NCBI RefSeq assembly: GCF_004151485.1
Contig: NZ_SBFF01000013.1
Location: forward strand, 62,402 to 126,401
DNA: 64,000 nucleotides
Direction: 5' to 3'
Origin: Sphingosinicella sp. CPCC 101087
Lineage (GTDB): Bacteria > Pseudomonadota > Alphaproteobacteria > Sphingomonadales > Sphingomonadaceae
Shown here: positions 39,934 to 50,611 of the stretch, one piece after another
How the letters are laid out: the number at the start of each line of letters is the position of its first letter
Position numbering within the stretch: the first letter of the stretch is position 1
Notes under the pieces: model-generated
Seen by the model: only the letters and a program-made list of their open reading frames with translations
Told to the model about the DNA's origin: nothing
The model's database searches: none
Position numbers and translations under genes: made by a program

Positions 39934-40599
39934 TCAGGCGCCGAAGACGGTTTTCACATGCTCGCGGAAGAGGCGCATCTGGCGGCCCATCAGGTGGCGG
40001 TCGCCCAGGGCCTTGGAAAGGATGATCGCGCCTTCGACGATGACGGTGACCTGGTCGGCCATGGCGTTCACGTCGATCACCTGGTCGGGCGGATGGCTTT
40101 CCGCGACTGCGGCGATCCAGTCGGCGAAGCGCTGGCGCAGCGCCAGCACGCTCTCGCGGTTCATTCGCCGCACCTCGGCGTCGAACATCTGGTCCTGATA
40201 GGTGATGGTGGCGACGAGGCAGCCCGGGTGGAGATCGGGCATCTCGTCCATCACCTCGGCATAGAGGTTGAGGAAGACGAGAAAGCTCTGCAGCGGATCG
40301 TCGCACAAGGCGCGGGCCCGCTCGGTGAGCGTGTCGAGTATCGCATTGTCCTCGGCGAGGAATCGCTCGAGCAGCTGGCGGGCGAGATCGTTCTTGTCCT
40401 TGAAATGGTAGAAGAAGCCGCTCTTCGTGATTCCGGCCGCCTCGACCAGTTCCTCGATCGAGGTGGCGGCGAAGCCCTTGTGAACGATCGAATCATAGGC
40501 GATGTCGAGGATCCGCGTACGGGTCCGCTCGCCCTTGGTGCGCGCCGCGCCTTCCAACTGTACCGACGGTGCGGTTTTCTCGAGGATCTTGTCGACCAT
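39934..40599 (-). CDS. TetR/AcrR-family transcriptional regulator
   Basis: A 221-residue repressor. The HTH spans about residues 25-70: 'RTRILDIAYDSIVHKGFAAT', 'SIEELVEAAGITKSGFFYHF' and 'KDKNDLARQLLERFLAED'. The C-terminal ligand domain has 'LHPGCLVATITYQDQMFDAE', typical of the TetR subgroup with a C-terminal TetR_C domain of the AcrR type. The start follows 'GGAAAGGAGCTGCCGAG', a strong ribosome binding site. It lies upstream of the esterase gene on the same strand, 227 bases apart. Confidence 0.92.
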   Translation of the reverse strand: MVDKILEKTAPSVQLEGAARTKGERTRTRILDIAYDSIVHKGFAATSIEELVEAAGITKSGFFYHFKDKNDLARQLLERFLAEDNAILDTLTERARALCDDPLQSFLVFLNLYAEVMDEMPDLHPGCLVATITYQDQMFDAEVRRMNRESVLALRQRFADWIAAVAESHPPDQVIDVNAMADQVTVIVEGAIILSKALGDRHLMGRQMRLFREHVKTVFGA

Positions 40600-40914
40600 C
40601 TCGGCAGCTCCTTTCCGGCGGAAACGGCAAGCTACCAGAACAACTGTCTTTTCTCCACCGCGGCGAAAAAGACCGCGGAGCCGGTAGAGAAAGGGACGGA
40701 ATGGCGGCTAGTAAATGCCGGTGAAGAGGTCGGGTTCGAGCGGTCGAATCGTTCGCCAACCGCCCACCCCGAACGGCCGGTGATGTTGTCGACCGGCGAA
40801 GGACCGATCGGCCGGAGATCCTCGGACGAGGGCCTTCCAGGGCCGGCCCTGGTCGGGATGAGCGGAAGATGGAAGAGCGACGCCGCGGCCCGCACCTCGT
40901 TTCGAAGGTGGGAT
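40600..40914. other. Intergenic region, nothing recognised
   Basis: It lies between the TetR gene (minus) and the decayed desaturase copy (plus). It contains the TetR promoter region with the AT-richer 'CCAGAACAACTGTCTTTTCT' near 40640. No convincing gene, RNA or repeat is seen. Confidence 0.4.
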
Positions 40915-41211
40915 ATGCCAGGTCGCTATCACTCTCTCGCGCGCCGCTCGTTCGAGGCGTTGGCGCGCTTCTTTCCGGCAAAGCGGGCGAAGCCTGCGAG
41001 CGCCGGCCAATGGCGGCTGAAGGCGAGCGCCCTTGCCTTGCCCTTCTTCGCTGCCGCGACCTTGACGCCGCTACACCCGGATAAGTGGGCGGCCGATCCG
41101 TCGGACCGCGCCGCCGGCAAAGCCGTCGCGCAAGCACGCGCCGGCGCAAACGCCGAACGCGCGAGCCGGCCCCTGGCGATCCACAGTCCGCGGCGGATCC
41201 AGGTGTACTGA
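40915..41211 (+). pseudogene. Decayed partial copy of the sterol-desaturase-family gene
   Basis: An open frame of 98 codons whose first half aligns almost collinearly with the N-terminus of the intact desaturase at 41401. 'MPGRYHSLARRSFEALARFF' compares with 'MIGLYHYIALGLFAAFAATD', and 'WRLKASALALPFFAAATLTP' with 'WRLKGSAFMLLYFAVATVAP'. Resemblance stops after 'PDKW', and none of the histidine motifs needed for catalysis is present, so it cannot be an active enzyme. A ribosome-binding-like 'GAAGGTGGGAT' precedes the ATG. It is best read as an old tandem duplication that has lost its 3' part. Confidence 0.65.
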
Positions 41212-41332
41212 CGGTATGGTTTCCCCGCCGATCCGCTCGACCGGACCGGCCCGAGCTGCAGGCGGTACATGCCAAGTCACTGGAATCGGCGAGCTTTCTT
41301 TATAGAAGCGAAAACCGACCGTGAACCTGCTA

Positions 41333-41400
41333 GAGACGGAGGCGAAGCCGCCTGTATCTGACCCCGTCTCAGGGGGGGCTCTGAGGTCACAGGAGCCACC
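41333..41400 (+). promoter_or_regulatory. Structured leader in front of the desaturase gene
   Basis: Two foldable elements precede the ATG. The first is GAGACGG/CCGTCTC (41333-41339, 41364-41370) enclosing AGGCG-AAGC-CGCCT (41340-41353). The second is GGCTC (41377-41381) with GAGCC (41393-41397), which would occlude part of the Shine-Dalgarno AGGAG (41391-41395). This could modulate translation. It matches no riboswitch class known to me. Confidence 0.4.
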
Positions 41401-42123
41401 ATGATTGGTCTGTATCATTATATCGCGCTCGGCCTGTTCGCCGCCTTCGCGGCGACCGACCTGCTGGCGCGGGCGCGCCGCTTTCCCGAGATCAGCCGCT
41501 GGCGGCTGAAGGGAAGCGCCTTCATGCTTCTCTATTTCGCCGTCGCCACCGTCGCCCCCTTGATGTGGGACGGCTGGCTGGGCGAGCACCGACTGCTCGC
41601 CGCCGACACGCTGCCGCTCTGGACCCAGGTGGCCGGCGGCTTCCTGGCGCTCCAGCTCGGGATCTACGCCTGGCACCGGACGATGCACAACGTGCCGTTC
41701 CTCTGGCGCTGGTTCCACCAGATGCACCACAGTGCCGAGCGGGTCGACATCTGGGGCGCCTTCTACTTCCACCCGCTCGACATGCTCGGCTGGACGCTGC
41801 TCGGGAGCCTCTGCCTGGTGCTCGGCTTCGGGATCAGCGCCGAGGCGGCGATCTTCGTCGCCGTCGCCGCGACCTTCTGCTCGATGTTCCAGCATGCCAA
41901 TATCCGGACGCCGCGCTGGATCGGCTATTTCGTCACCCGCCCCGAAAGCCATTCGCTCCATCACGAGCGCGGCGTCCACGCCCGCAATTATGGCGACATT
42001 CCCCTGTTCGACATCCTGTTCGGCACGTTCGCCAATCCCGAGCGGTTCGAAGGCGAGGCCGGATTCTATGACGGCGGATCGAAGCGGATCGGAGCGATGC
42101 TGGCGGGGAGGCCGATCGCATGA
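41401..42123 (+). CDS. Sterol desaturase / fatty acid hydroxylase superfamily protein
   Basis: A 240-residue membrane di-iron enzyme. Hydrophobic helices occur at about 5-22, 38-55, 73-90 and 130-160. The eight-histidine signature is visible as 'HRTMH', 'HQMHHS' and 'HSLHHE', with a further His in 'FYFHPLD'. Family members hydroxylate or desaturate lipids (sterols, carotenoids, fatty acids, sphingoid bases). In a sphingolipid-making lineage a lipid hydroxylase role is attractive, but no sphingolipid genes are adjacent. The stop overlaps the ATG of the alpha/beta hydrolase gene (4 bases), so the two are coupled. Confidence 0.9.
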   Translation: MIGLYHYIALGLFAAFAATDLLARARRFPEISRWRLKGSAFMLLYFAVATVAPLMWDGWLGEHRLLAADTLPLWTQVAGGFLALQLGIYAWHRTMHNVPFLWRWFHQMHHSAERVDIWGAFYFHPLDMLGWTLLGSLCLVLGFGISAEAAIFVAVAATFCSMFQHANIRTPRWIGYFVTRPESHSLHHERGVHARNYGDIPLFDILFGTFANPERFEGEAGFYDGGSKRIGAMLAGRPIA

Positions 42124-43052
42124 GCGGCCTTCGCATCTTGCCGACGCCGCGGCCCTGCGTCGCCGTCGCCCTGGGCGGCCCGGACGCCGCCGCGCCGGTC
42201 GACCAAGCCGGCTGGGCCGAGCGGAAACGGACGGTCCGGCTGCCGAACGGGCTTCGCCTCGCTTATGTCGAGTTGGGCGATCCGGACGGTCCGCCGCTGC
42301 TCCTGCTGCACGGCTATACCGACAGCAGCCGGGTGTGGACGATCCTGGCGCCGCAGCTCGGACGCTACCGGATGCTCATCCCCGACCAGCGCGGCCATGG
42401 CGCGTCGGACGCGCCGGCCTGCTGCTACACGATGGAGCAGCTGGCCGAGGATGCGCGGCTGTTCCTGGACGCGATGGGCGTCGAGCGGGCGGCGGTCGCC
42501 GGCCATTCGATGGGAAGCATGGTCGCGCAGGTGCTCGCCGCAGAGCATCCGGACCAAGTGACCCGGCTCGTGCTGGTCGGATCGACCGCCCTTCCGGCGG
42601 TGCGCCGCGGCGACTGGCTGTGGACGCAGGTGATGGCGCTGCGCGAGCCGATCGCCTCCAATGCCGACTTCCTGCGCGCGTTCGGGCCGGACTCCAGCCC
42701 GACTCCGGTCGATCCGGACCTGCTCCGTTTCTACGCGCCGGAGATCGCCGCGACGCCGCCGCATGTCTGGCGGTCGATGATCCGGCAGCTGGTCGAGGTG
42801 CCGATCGGACGCTACGCGCCGGACGTCCGGGCGCCGGTGCTGATCCTGTCCGGCGGCCGCGACGAACTGTTTCCGGCCGAGCATCATGCGGCGCTGGTCG
42901 CGGCCTATCCGCGGGCGGAGGCGCATGTCTTTCCAGAGCTTGGCCACAATCTGATCATCGAGCGGCCGGAGGAGGTGGGGCCGGTGCTGGTGCGGTTCCT
43001 CGACGCGGGGCCGCCGGCGGAGGCGCTGGATCATTCCGCCGCGGCGGACTGA
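42120..43052 (+). CDS. Alpha/beta-fold hydrolase
   Basis: A 310-residue hydrolase of the epoxide-hydrolase/haloperoxidase-like group. It has 'LRLAYVELGDPDGPPLLLLH', the oxyanion segment 'LHGYTDSSRVW', nucleophile elbow 'VAGHSMGSMVAQV', acid in 'LSGGRDELFPAEHH' and catalytic His in 'FPELGHNLIIERPE'. The first 40 residues are not conserved-looking, so the true start could be later, but ATG 42120 is coupled to the upstream desaturase stop. The pair suggests a two-step modification of a lipid or aromatic compound; the substrate is unknown. Confidence 0.88.
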   Translation: MSGLRILPTPRPCVAVALGGPDAAAPVDQAGWAERKRTVRLPNGLRLAYVELGDPDGPPLLLLHGYTDSSRVWTILAPQLGRYRMLIPDQRGHGASDAPACCYTMEQLAEDARLFLDAMGVERAAVAGHSMGSMVAQVLAAEHPDQVTRLVLVGSTALPAVRRGDWLWTQVMALREPIASNADFLRAFGPDSSPTPVDPDLLRFYAPEIAATPPHVWRSMIRQLVEVPIGRYAPDVRAPVLILSGGRDELFPAEHHAALVAAYPRAEAHVFPELGHNLIIERPEEVGPVLVRFLDAGPPAEALDHSAAAD

Positions 43053-43081
43053 TCCGCTGCACGCGGCCCTTCGCCGCTGCG

Positions 43082-44920
43082 TCAGCCCGCCTCGGGCGCC
43101 GCGACCGGTTCGGAACGCGGCGCCGCCGCCTCCGGAACCAGGCCCGCATCGACGGCGAGCACGTCGCCCCCGACGGTGAAGTCGCGCACCTGCCGGACCT
43201 GAACGCCGCCGTCGGTGCCGACGGCGAGACTGACGATGCCGCCGGCGAGGCCGATCGCGCCGACGCGATCCGGATGCCGCGGAACGTGGATCGGACGGCT
43301 GTGCACCACCTCCTCGCCGAACAGGGTCTCCTTCGTCACGACGACCCGCTCCGCCTCGACCGCCTGCAGCGTGAAGCGGTAGCGCAGCGGCCGACCGAAA
43401 TCCCCGTCACGCTGGACGACCGGCACCGGTCCGTCGTTCGTGCTGGTGCCGGCCGCGTAGGAGAAGCTTCGCACTTCGAAGGCGGGCGTCTGGCCGCGAA
43501 GGAGGGTGTAGCGGTCCGGCTGGCTCGGAAGGCAGGTCGCCGTCCACCGGCCCTCATCCTCGACCGGAGCGCACCAGACAAGGCGGACATCGTCCGGCCC
43601 CGGCTCCCGCTGCGCACCGCCGCGGACCGGGACACCGTTGACGGTCGTGATCCGGCGCGAGCCCATCGGGATGCCGTAAAGCGCCGTGCCGGCAGGCAGC
43701 GACCGGCTGCTGAACAGGGTGCGGATCACCGTATCCTGGGTGAGGACGCCCATATAGCCGTGGCGGAGATCGGCCGTGAACAGGACGTCCCCGGCCGCGC
43801 GCGTCCCCTCGGAAACATCCGGCGCCGCCGCCAGCATCAGGACCGGCCGTTCGAAGCGCTGGGCGACGGCCAGGCTGTTCTGCCGGCTCGTCATCCCTTC
43901 GGAAAGCGGCGCGACCGCGATGCCGCTGAGCCGGTAGAGCCGCTTCGGGTTGCGCAAGCCCAGGAGCCGGACGGGGGCGCCGTCGTCGCGCGGTCCGACG
44001 GCGATGAGGAGCTCGTCGAGACGGGCCGCCACCGCGCCGCGCTCGAGATTGCCGGGATGGAGCGCATTGCCCTCCTCCAGGCTTTCCGCCCGCCGGCATT
44101 CCAATCCACCGGTCCGAATGCGGGCGGCCATTTCCATCATGCGACGGGCGAGTTCCGGATCGTTGCGCAGCGCGTCCGGCGTGACCGCGCGGATCTCCGC
44201 CGGTGTCAGGACGGGGGCGTCGCTCCGCGCTCCCAGGTTGAATCGCGGGCGGTCATGGTCGCGCGCGCAATTGCGATATTCGACATCGATGCCCGGAAGC
44301 TCGTCCTCGCTTGCGGCCCGATAGGGTATCGGCTCGGGCAATGGTGAAGACGGACCGACGAGGGACAGCTCGGCGACCCGCGGCGTCGTTTCGCCCAGCC
44401 CCTTCGCTTCGGCTTCGAAGCGCCCGTCCCCATCGTCATCGATCAAGCAGATGATCGACGCGATCCGCTTCGGGCCCGGCCCGTCGGCGCAGTAAAGGCG
44501 TTCGTCGGCGGCCTCGACGAGGCCGCCCTCCGACACGAACGACTCCAGGTCGCCGGTCACCGCCTTCCACAGGATCAGCGGGCCTTCCCCCTGCCCCAGA
44601 TCCTGCTCGACGGCGACGGCGCCGATCGGCCGGAGGCGCATCGCCGCGATCAGGTTGGCGCTCGGCCGCTCGCCCCGCACCCAGATCGGGTCGCTCGCCT
44701 GCGTCAGATCCAGCGGCAGGGCGACCAGCGGCGCCGCGGCGGCGCGGATCTGGCCGATGTCCGGCGCCGCCTGCGAGTTCGCGTCCGGGTCCGCAACGGC
44801 CGCCGCTTCGGGCAGCGCCGGCGCCGGCCCGGCCGATTCCCCCGTCACGTCCGCCTGGGCCAGAGCGGCCGACGACAGGCAGGCGAGCAAAGGCGCCAGC
44901 CGAAAAGACTTCCTGTTCAT
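43082..44920 (-). CDS. Large exported hypothetical protein
   Basis: A 612-residue protein with a signal peptide ('LAPLLACLSSAALAQA'), then a Pro/Ala linker and a beta-rich remainder. Segments 'IASIICLIDDDGDGRFEAEA' (acidic DxDxDG, EF-hand or thrombospondin-like, possible calcium site) and 'GTALYGIPMGSRRITTVNGV' stand out. No catalytic signature is recognised. It converges with the hydrolase gene. It is the first of three consecutive minus-strand genes for exported proteins. Confidence 0.72.
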   Translation of the reverse strand: MNRKSFRLAPLLACLSSAALAQADVTGESAGPAPALPEAAAVADPDANSQAAPDIGQIRAAAAPLVALPLDLTQASDPIWVRGERPSANLIAAMRLRPIGAVAVEQDLGQGEGPLILWKAVTGDLESFVSEGGLVEAADERLYCADGPGPKRIASIICLIDDDGDGRFEAEAKGLGETTPRVAELSLVGPSSPLPEPIPYRAASEDELPGIDVEYRNCARDHDRPRFNLGARSDAPVLTPAEIRAVTPDALRNDPELARRMMEMAARIRTGGLECRRAESLEEGNALHPGNLERGAVAARLDELLIAVGPRDDGAPVRLLGLRNPKRLYRLSGIAVAPLSEGMTSRQNSLAVAQRFERPVLMLAAAPDVSEGTRAAGDVLFTADLRHGYMGVLTQDTVIRTLFSSRSLPAGTALYGIPMGSRRITTVNGVPVRGGAQREPGPDDVRLVWCAPVEDEGRWTATCLPSQPDRYTLLRGQTPAFEVRSFSYAAGTSTNDGPVPVVQRDGDFGRPLRYRFTLQAVEAERVVVTKETLFGEEVVHSRPIHVPRHPDRVGAIGLAGGIVSLAVGTDGGVQVRQVRDFTVGGDVLAVDAGLVPEAAAPRSEPVAAPEAG

Positions 44921-44998
44921 GATATCATTCCCCCCGTAGCAGGGAGGGAATGCCCCAGGATCGGCGAGATTCCAAGCCGTTGGAGACTCAGCGGAGGA

Positions 44999-45550
44999 TC
45001 ATTCCTCCCGCGCCGGCCGATAGGTGTAATCGAAACCGGCATTCCAGGTGCGGCCGCCATCGGCGGACCATGTATCGACCTGGCGGACCGCGCCGCCGGG
45101 CTCGCGCGTGAAGCGCATCCGGTTCAGCCTCGCCGCGCCGTCGGGACCGGCGGTGGTGGCGGTGAGGACGATCGCGCCATCCTCCATGCCGCCGGCATAA
45201 TCGCGCCAGCCGTTGCGGCCGTCGGTCCAGATCTGGCGCCAGCGGCCCTCGGCCGGGACCCAGCTGTTGAGGCTGCCGCCGCCGGCGCCGTCCAGCGGCA
45301 TCCAATGCTCGCGGATGACGCAGCCGCCGTAGAGCCGCTCGATCAGGCTGCGGGCGACGAGCCTGTCCGTGCCGGTCGGGAAGACGTCCCAGCGGCCGAC
45401 CCAGAAGTCGAGCTGGCGATGCTCGGGCGTGGTGCAGACGGGCGGCGCCGGTACCGGCGCCCGCGCCGGCGCGGCGGGCGGCTGGCCCGAAGCGGGGCCG
45501 GTGAGGCCGGCGGCGAGAAGGATGGCGGCTGAACCTTGGCGGGCGGACAT
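44999..45550 (-). CDS. Exported DUF1579-like/lipocalin-like protein
   Basis: A 183-residue protein with start at 45550 behind 'ACAGGAGAAGAGACGCCGA', a signal peptide near 'LLAAGLTGPASG' and a Pro/Ala linker. The domain begins with 'HRQLDFWVGRWDVFPTGTD' and continues 'GGCVIREHWMPLDGAGGGSL' and 'RWRQIWTDGRNGWRDYAGGM'. The 'LDFWVGRWDV' opening and 'WxQxWxD' motif are typical of small exported beta-barrel proteins of the DUF1579 kind. Their ligands are unknown. Confidence 0.75.
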   Translation of the reverse strand: MSARQGSAAILLAAGLTGPASGQPPAAPARAPVPAPPVCTTPEHRQLDFWVGRWDVFPTGTDRLVARSLIERLYGGCVIREHWMPLDGAGGGSLNSWVPAEGRWRQIWTDGRNGWRDYAGGMEDGAIVLTATTAGPDGAARLNRMRFTREPGGAVRQVDTWSADGGRTWNAGFDYTYRPAREE

Positions 45551-45761
45551 TCGGCGTCTCTTCTCCTGTGCGTTCGGCCGCGACCTGCAGCGAAGGGCGC
45601 GCCGGCGCATCCCGGGTTCGGCCAAGGCAAGCGAGGGTTCGACGAAGGGACGAACGCTCGTGAAAATCCGACGAACGTGACGAACGCCTTCGCCGCCTGG
45701 CCCCACGTCTGCCCCACGGCCGGCGGCAGCCGCCACAACGCGGTCTGGAGGAAGGCGCGGC

Positions 45762-46577
45762 TCAGAAGCCGAAATAGTTCTCGCAGGCGGGAAGCGGTCG
45801 GTCGGGAGCATAGCGTCCGCTTCGGGCGTCGAAGGCGAAGGTGCGGCGAAAGGTGCAGGCGGGATCGTCGGCCCAGACCAGATCGCTGCTCGCGAGCGGA
45901 GGACCGGCCAGGGAATCCACGGTGCGCGAGCGGCGGCCGGGGAAGGTGCGGGCATGTGTGGCGAGGACGAAGCGCGGCCGCCCTTCGCGCACCTCGGGAT
46001 CGAGCGCCAGCGCGCCGACGAGCTCATATTCGTCGCTGCAGGCGCCGGCCCGCTTGGCCATGTCGGCTTCGTCGAAGCAGGCGCGGATGGTCGCCGATCC
46101 GTGCAGGTCCGTTTCGAGGACGAGCGCCGACGATTCGGCGGGCGCCGCGGGGAAACGGTAAAGCTCCAGACGCGAGGTCGTCGCGCCGCCGCCCGAATAG
46201 CCGGCCGACCGGGCGCGCACGATGCCGGCGATCGCGGCGCCGTCGGCTTCGAGCAGGATGTGGGGCCAGATCGTCACGCTGCCTTCCTCTCCGTCGCCCG
46301 GCGAGGCGACAGGGACGAAAGCCGGATCGCTCCGGGCGCCTCCGGTCGAATCCTTTTCGATCAGGCGCAGCTCGGGGACCTCCGATGCCCAGGGCAAGGA
46401 GACGCACCAGCGGCCGTCGGCGGTGCAGGCGGTGGGATCCGGATCCGGATCGGAGGGCGGCGATTCCCTGACGCGGAGCGGCAGGAGGCGGTTGCCGGCC
46501 GCGTCGGAAGCGGGCGGAGCGTCCTGAGGCGATGATGCCGCGACCATTCCGGCCGCGAGGATGAGGAAGAGGTTCAT
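45762..46577 (-). CDS. Exported hypothetical protein
   Basis: A 271-residue protein with signal peptide 'MNLFLILAAGMVAASSPQDA'. It shows 'CTADGRWCVSLPWASEVPEL' and 'TIRACFDEADMAKRAGACSD', so disulfides are probable, and the rest is beta-rich. No family is recognised. Same strand as the DUF1579-like gene, 211 bases apart. The start codon is followed on the other side by the 370-base uvrA upstream region. Confidence 0.68.
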   Translation of the reverse strand: MNLFLILAAGMVAASSPQDAPPASDAAGNRLLPLRVRESPPSDPDPDPTACTADGRWCVSLPWASEVPELRLIEKDSTGGARSDPAFVPVASPGDGEEGSVTIWPHILLEADGAAIAGIVRARSAGYSGGGATTSRLELYRFPAAPAESSALVLETDLHGSATIRACFDEADMAKRAGACSDEYELVGALALDPEVREGRPRFVLATHARTFPGRRSRTVDSLAGPPLASSDLVWADDPACTFRRTFAFDARSGRYAPDRPLPACENYFGF

Positions 46578-46948
46578 GGATCGGGTGCCCCCTGTCGCCG
46601 GCGGAGCTTATTGCGGTACGCGCCTGTCGGGAACCGATATCCTGTTTCCCCAATGCTTCGGCCTTCGCCGCGTTGGCCTGGATCCCCGCCCCGGGGACGA
46701 CGGGAGGGTGGCCTGGCGCCTCTTGCTTCCGCGTCTCTCCGCGATCAAAACGGGTGCCGACAACCCGCCACGCCTTGCGGCTCGTCTCTCCAAAGCACGG
46801 CCGCCGGGGCCGGGCCGTTCCCGCCGCTCCGCCGGGAAGCGGCGTGGCGAGCTTGCCTTCGCCGCCCCCCGCCCCCATCTCGCCCGAACCGCGTTGACGC
46901 CCGGCGCGACCTCATTTAACACTAGAACAAATCTGGAACAGCAGGCCG
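46578..46948. other. Divergent promoter region for uvrA and an exported protein gene
   Basis: This 371-base region contains the LexA box near its uvrA end, described separately. The last 30 bases before uvrA are AT-richer ('TTTAACACTAGAACAAATC'). The remainder is high-GC with several unlikely short frames. No other element was recognised. Confidence 0.5.
46925..46939 (+). promoter_or_regulatory. LexA box (SOS operator) of uvrA
   Basis: GAAC-AAATCTG-GAAC lies 9 bases before the uvrA ATG. It is the complement of the alphaproteobacterial LexA direct repeat GTTC-N7-GTTC, with exact spacing. uvrA is a standard SOS gene in this class, so LexA repression of uvrA is strongly suggested. The site also overlaps where the ribosome or early transcript begins. 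Confidence 0.85.
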
Positions 46949-50073
<3,125 letters not shown>

Positions 50074-50077
<4 letters not shown>

Positions 50078-50409
50078 ACCGGGCGCGGCGGCTCCTGTTC
50101 GTGTGCTCGCAGAACCGATTGCGCGGCCCGACGGCCGAGGCCCTCTGTTAGGGCATCGACGGCGGCATCGAGGCCCATCTCCACAGGCACCAACAAAGAC
50201 GCCGAGCAGCCGCTCACCGTCGATCTCATCGAGTAGGTCGATGTCGTCATGGGCGGGAGCATCGTAACCGCATTATCCGGAAGTTTCGTGGCCAGCTGAA
50301 AGGAAAGCAGGTCCTCGTGGTCGGCATCCCCAACGATTATGAGTATATGCAGCCTGAGCTGATCAGCTTGCTGGGGGTACGGCTCCAGCGGTGGATAGGC
50401 GCTCAGTGA
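50074..50409 (+). pseudogene. Broken low-molecular-weight protein tyrosine phosphatase-like gene
   Basis: It begins GTG at 50074 overlapping the uvrA stop. The first codons read 'RRLLFVCSQNRLRGPTAEAL', the characteristic start of the short phosphatase-like family (C-x-x-N-R-L-R-x-P-T-A-E). An in-frame TAG at 50149-50151 and later frame changes interrupt it. Downstream pieces still readable are 'GTNKDAEQPLTVDLIE' (then a stop) and 'RKFRGQLKGKQVLVVGIPND', ending 'RLQRWIGAQ' with TGA at 50407-50409. It is a decayed gene, and the adjacent bases mark the left edge of the AT-rich island. Confidence 0.8.
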
Positions 50410-50611
50410 GCTAGCAAGAAGTGCAGTGTCGCCGTAACTCTGGCCAACGAACCAGCCGGAAAACAGGGTACTCAATGAACCTATCGCTCCCGACCTCGGC
50501 CGCGTATCGTTTGCCTTGTCCGCTCCATTCGCAGCGAATATGCAACATGGTTAGCGCGAAGCGCGTCGGAACCAAGTGTGGGCGGCACTCGCAACCCGAG
50601 GTCTAATGTGA

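Noticed and set aside
39733-41211. A 492-codon plus-strand frame covering the TetR gene
   Set aside because: Most of it is antisense to the clear TetR gene. Only its last 98 codons are meaningful, as the decayed desaturase copy annotated separately.
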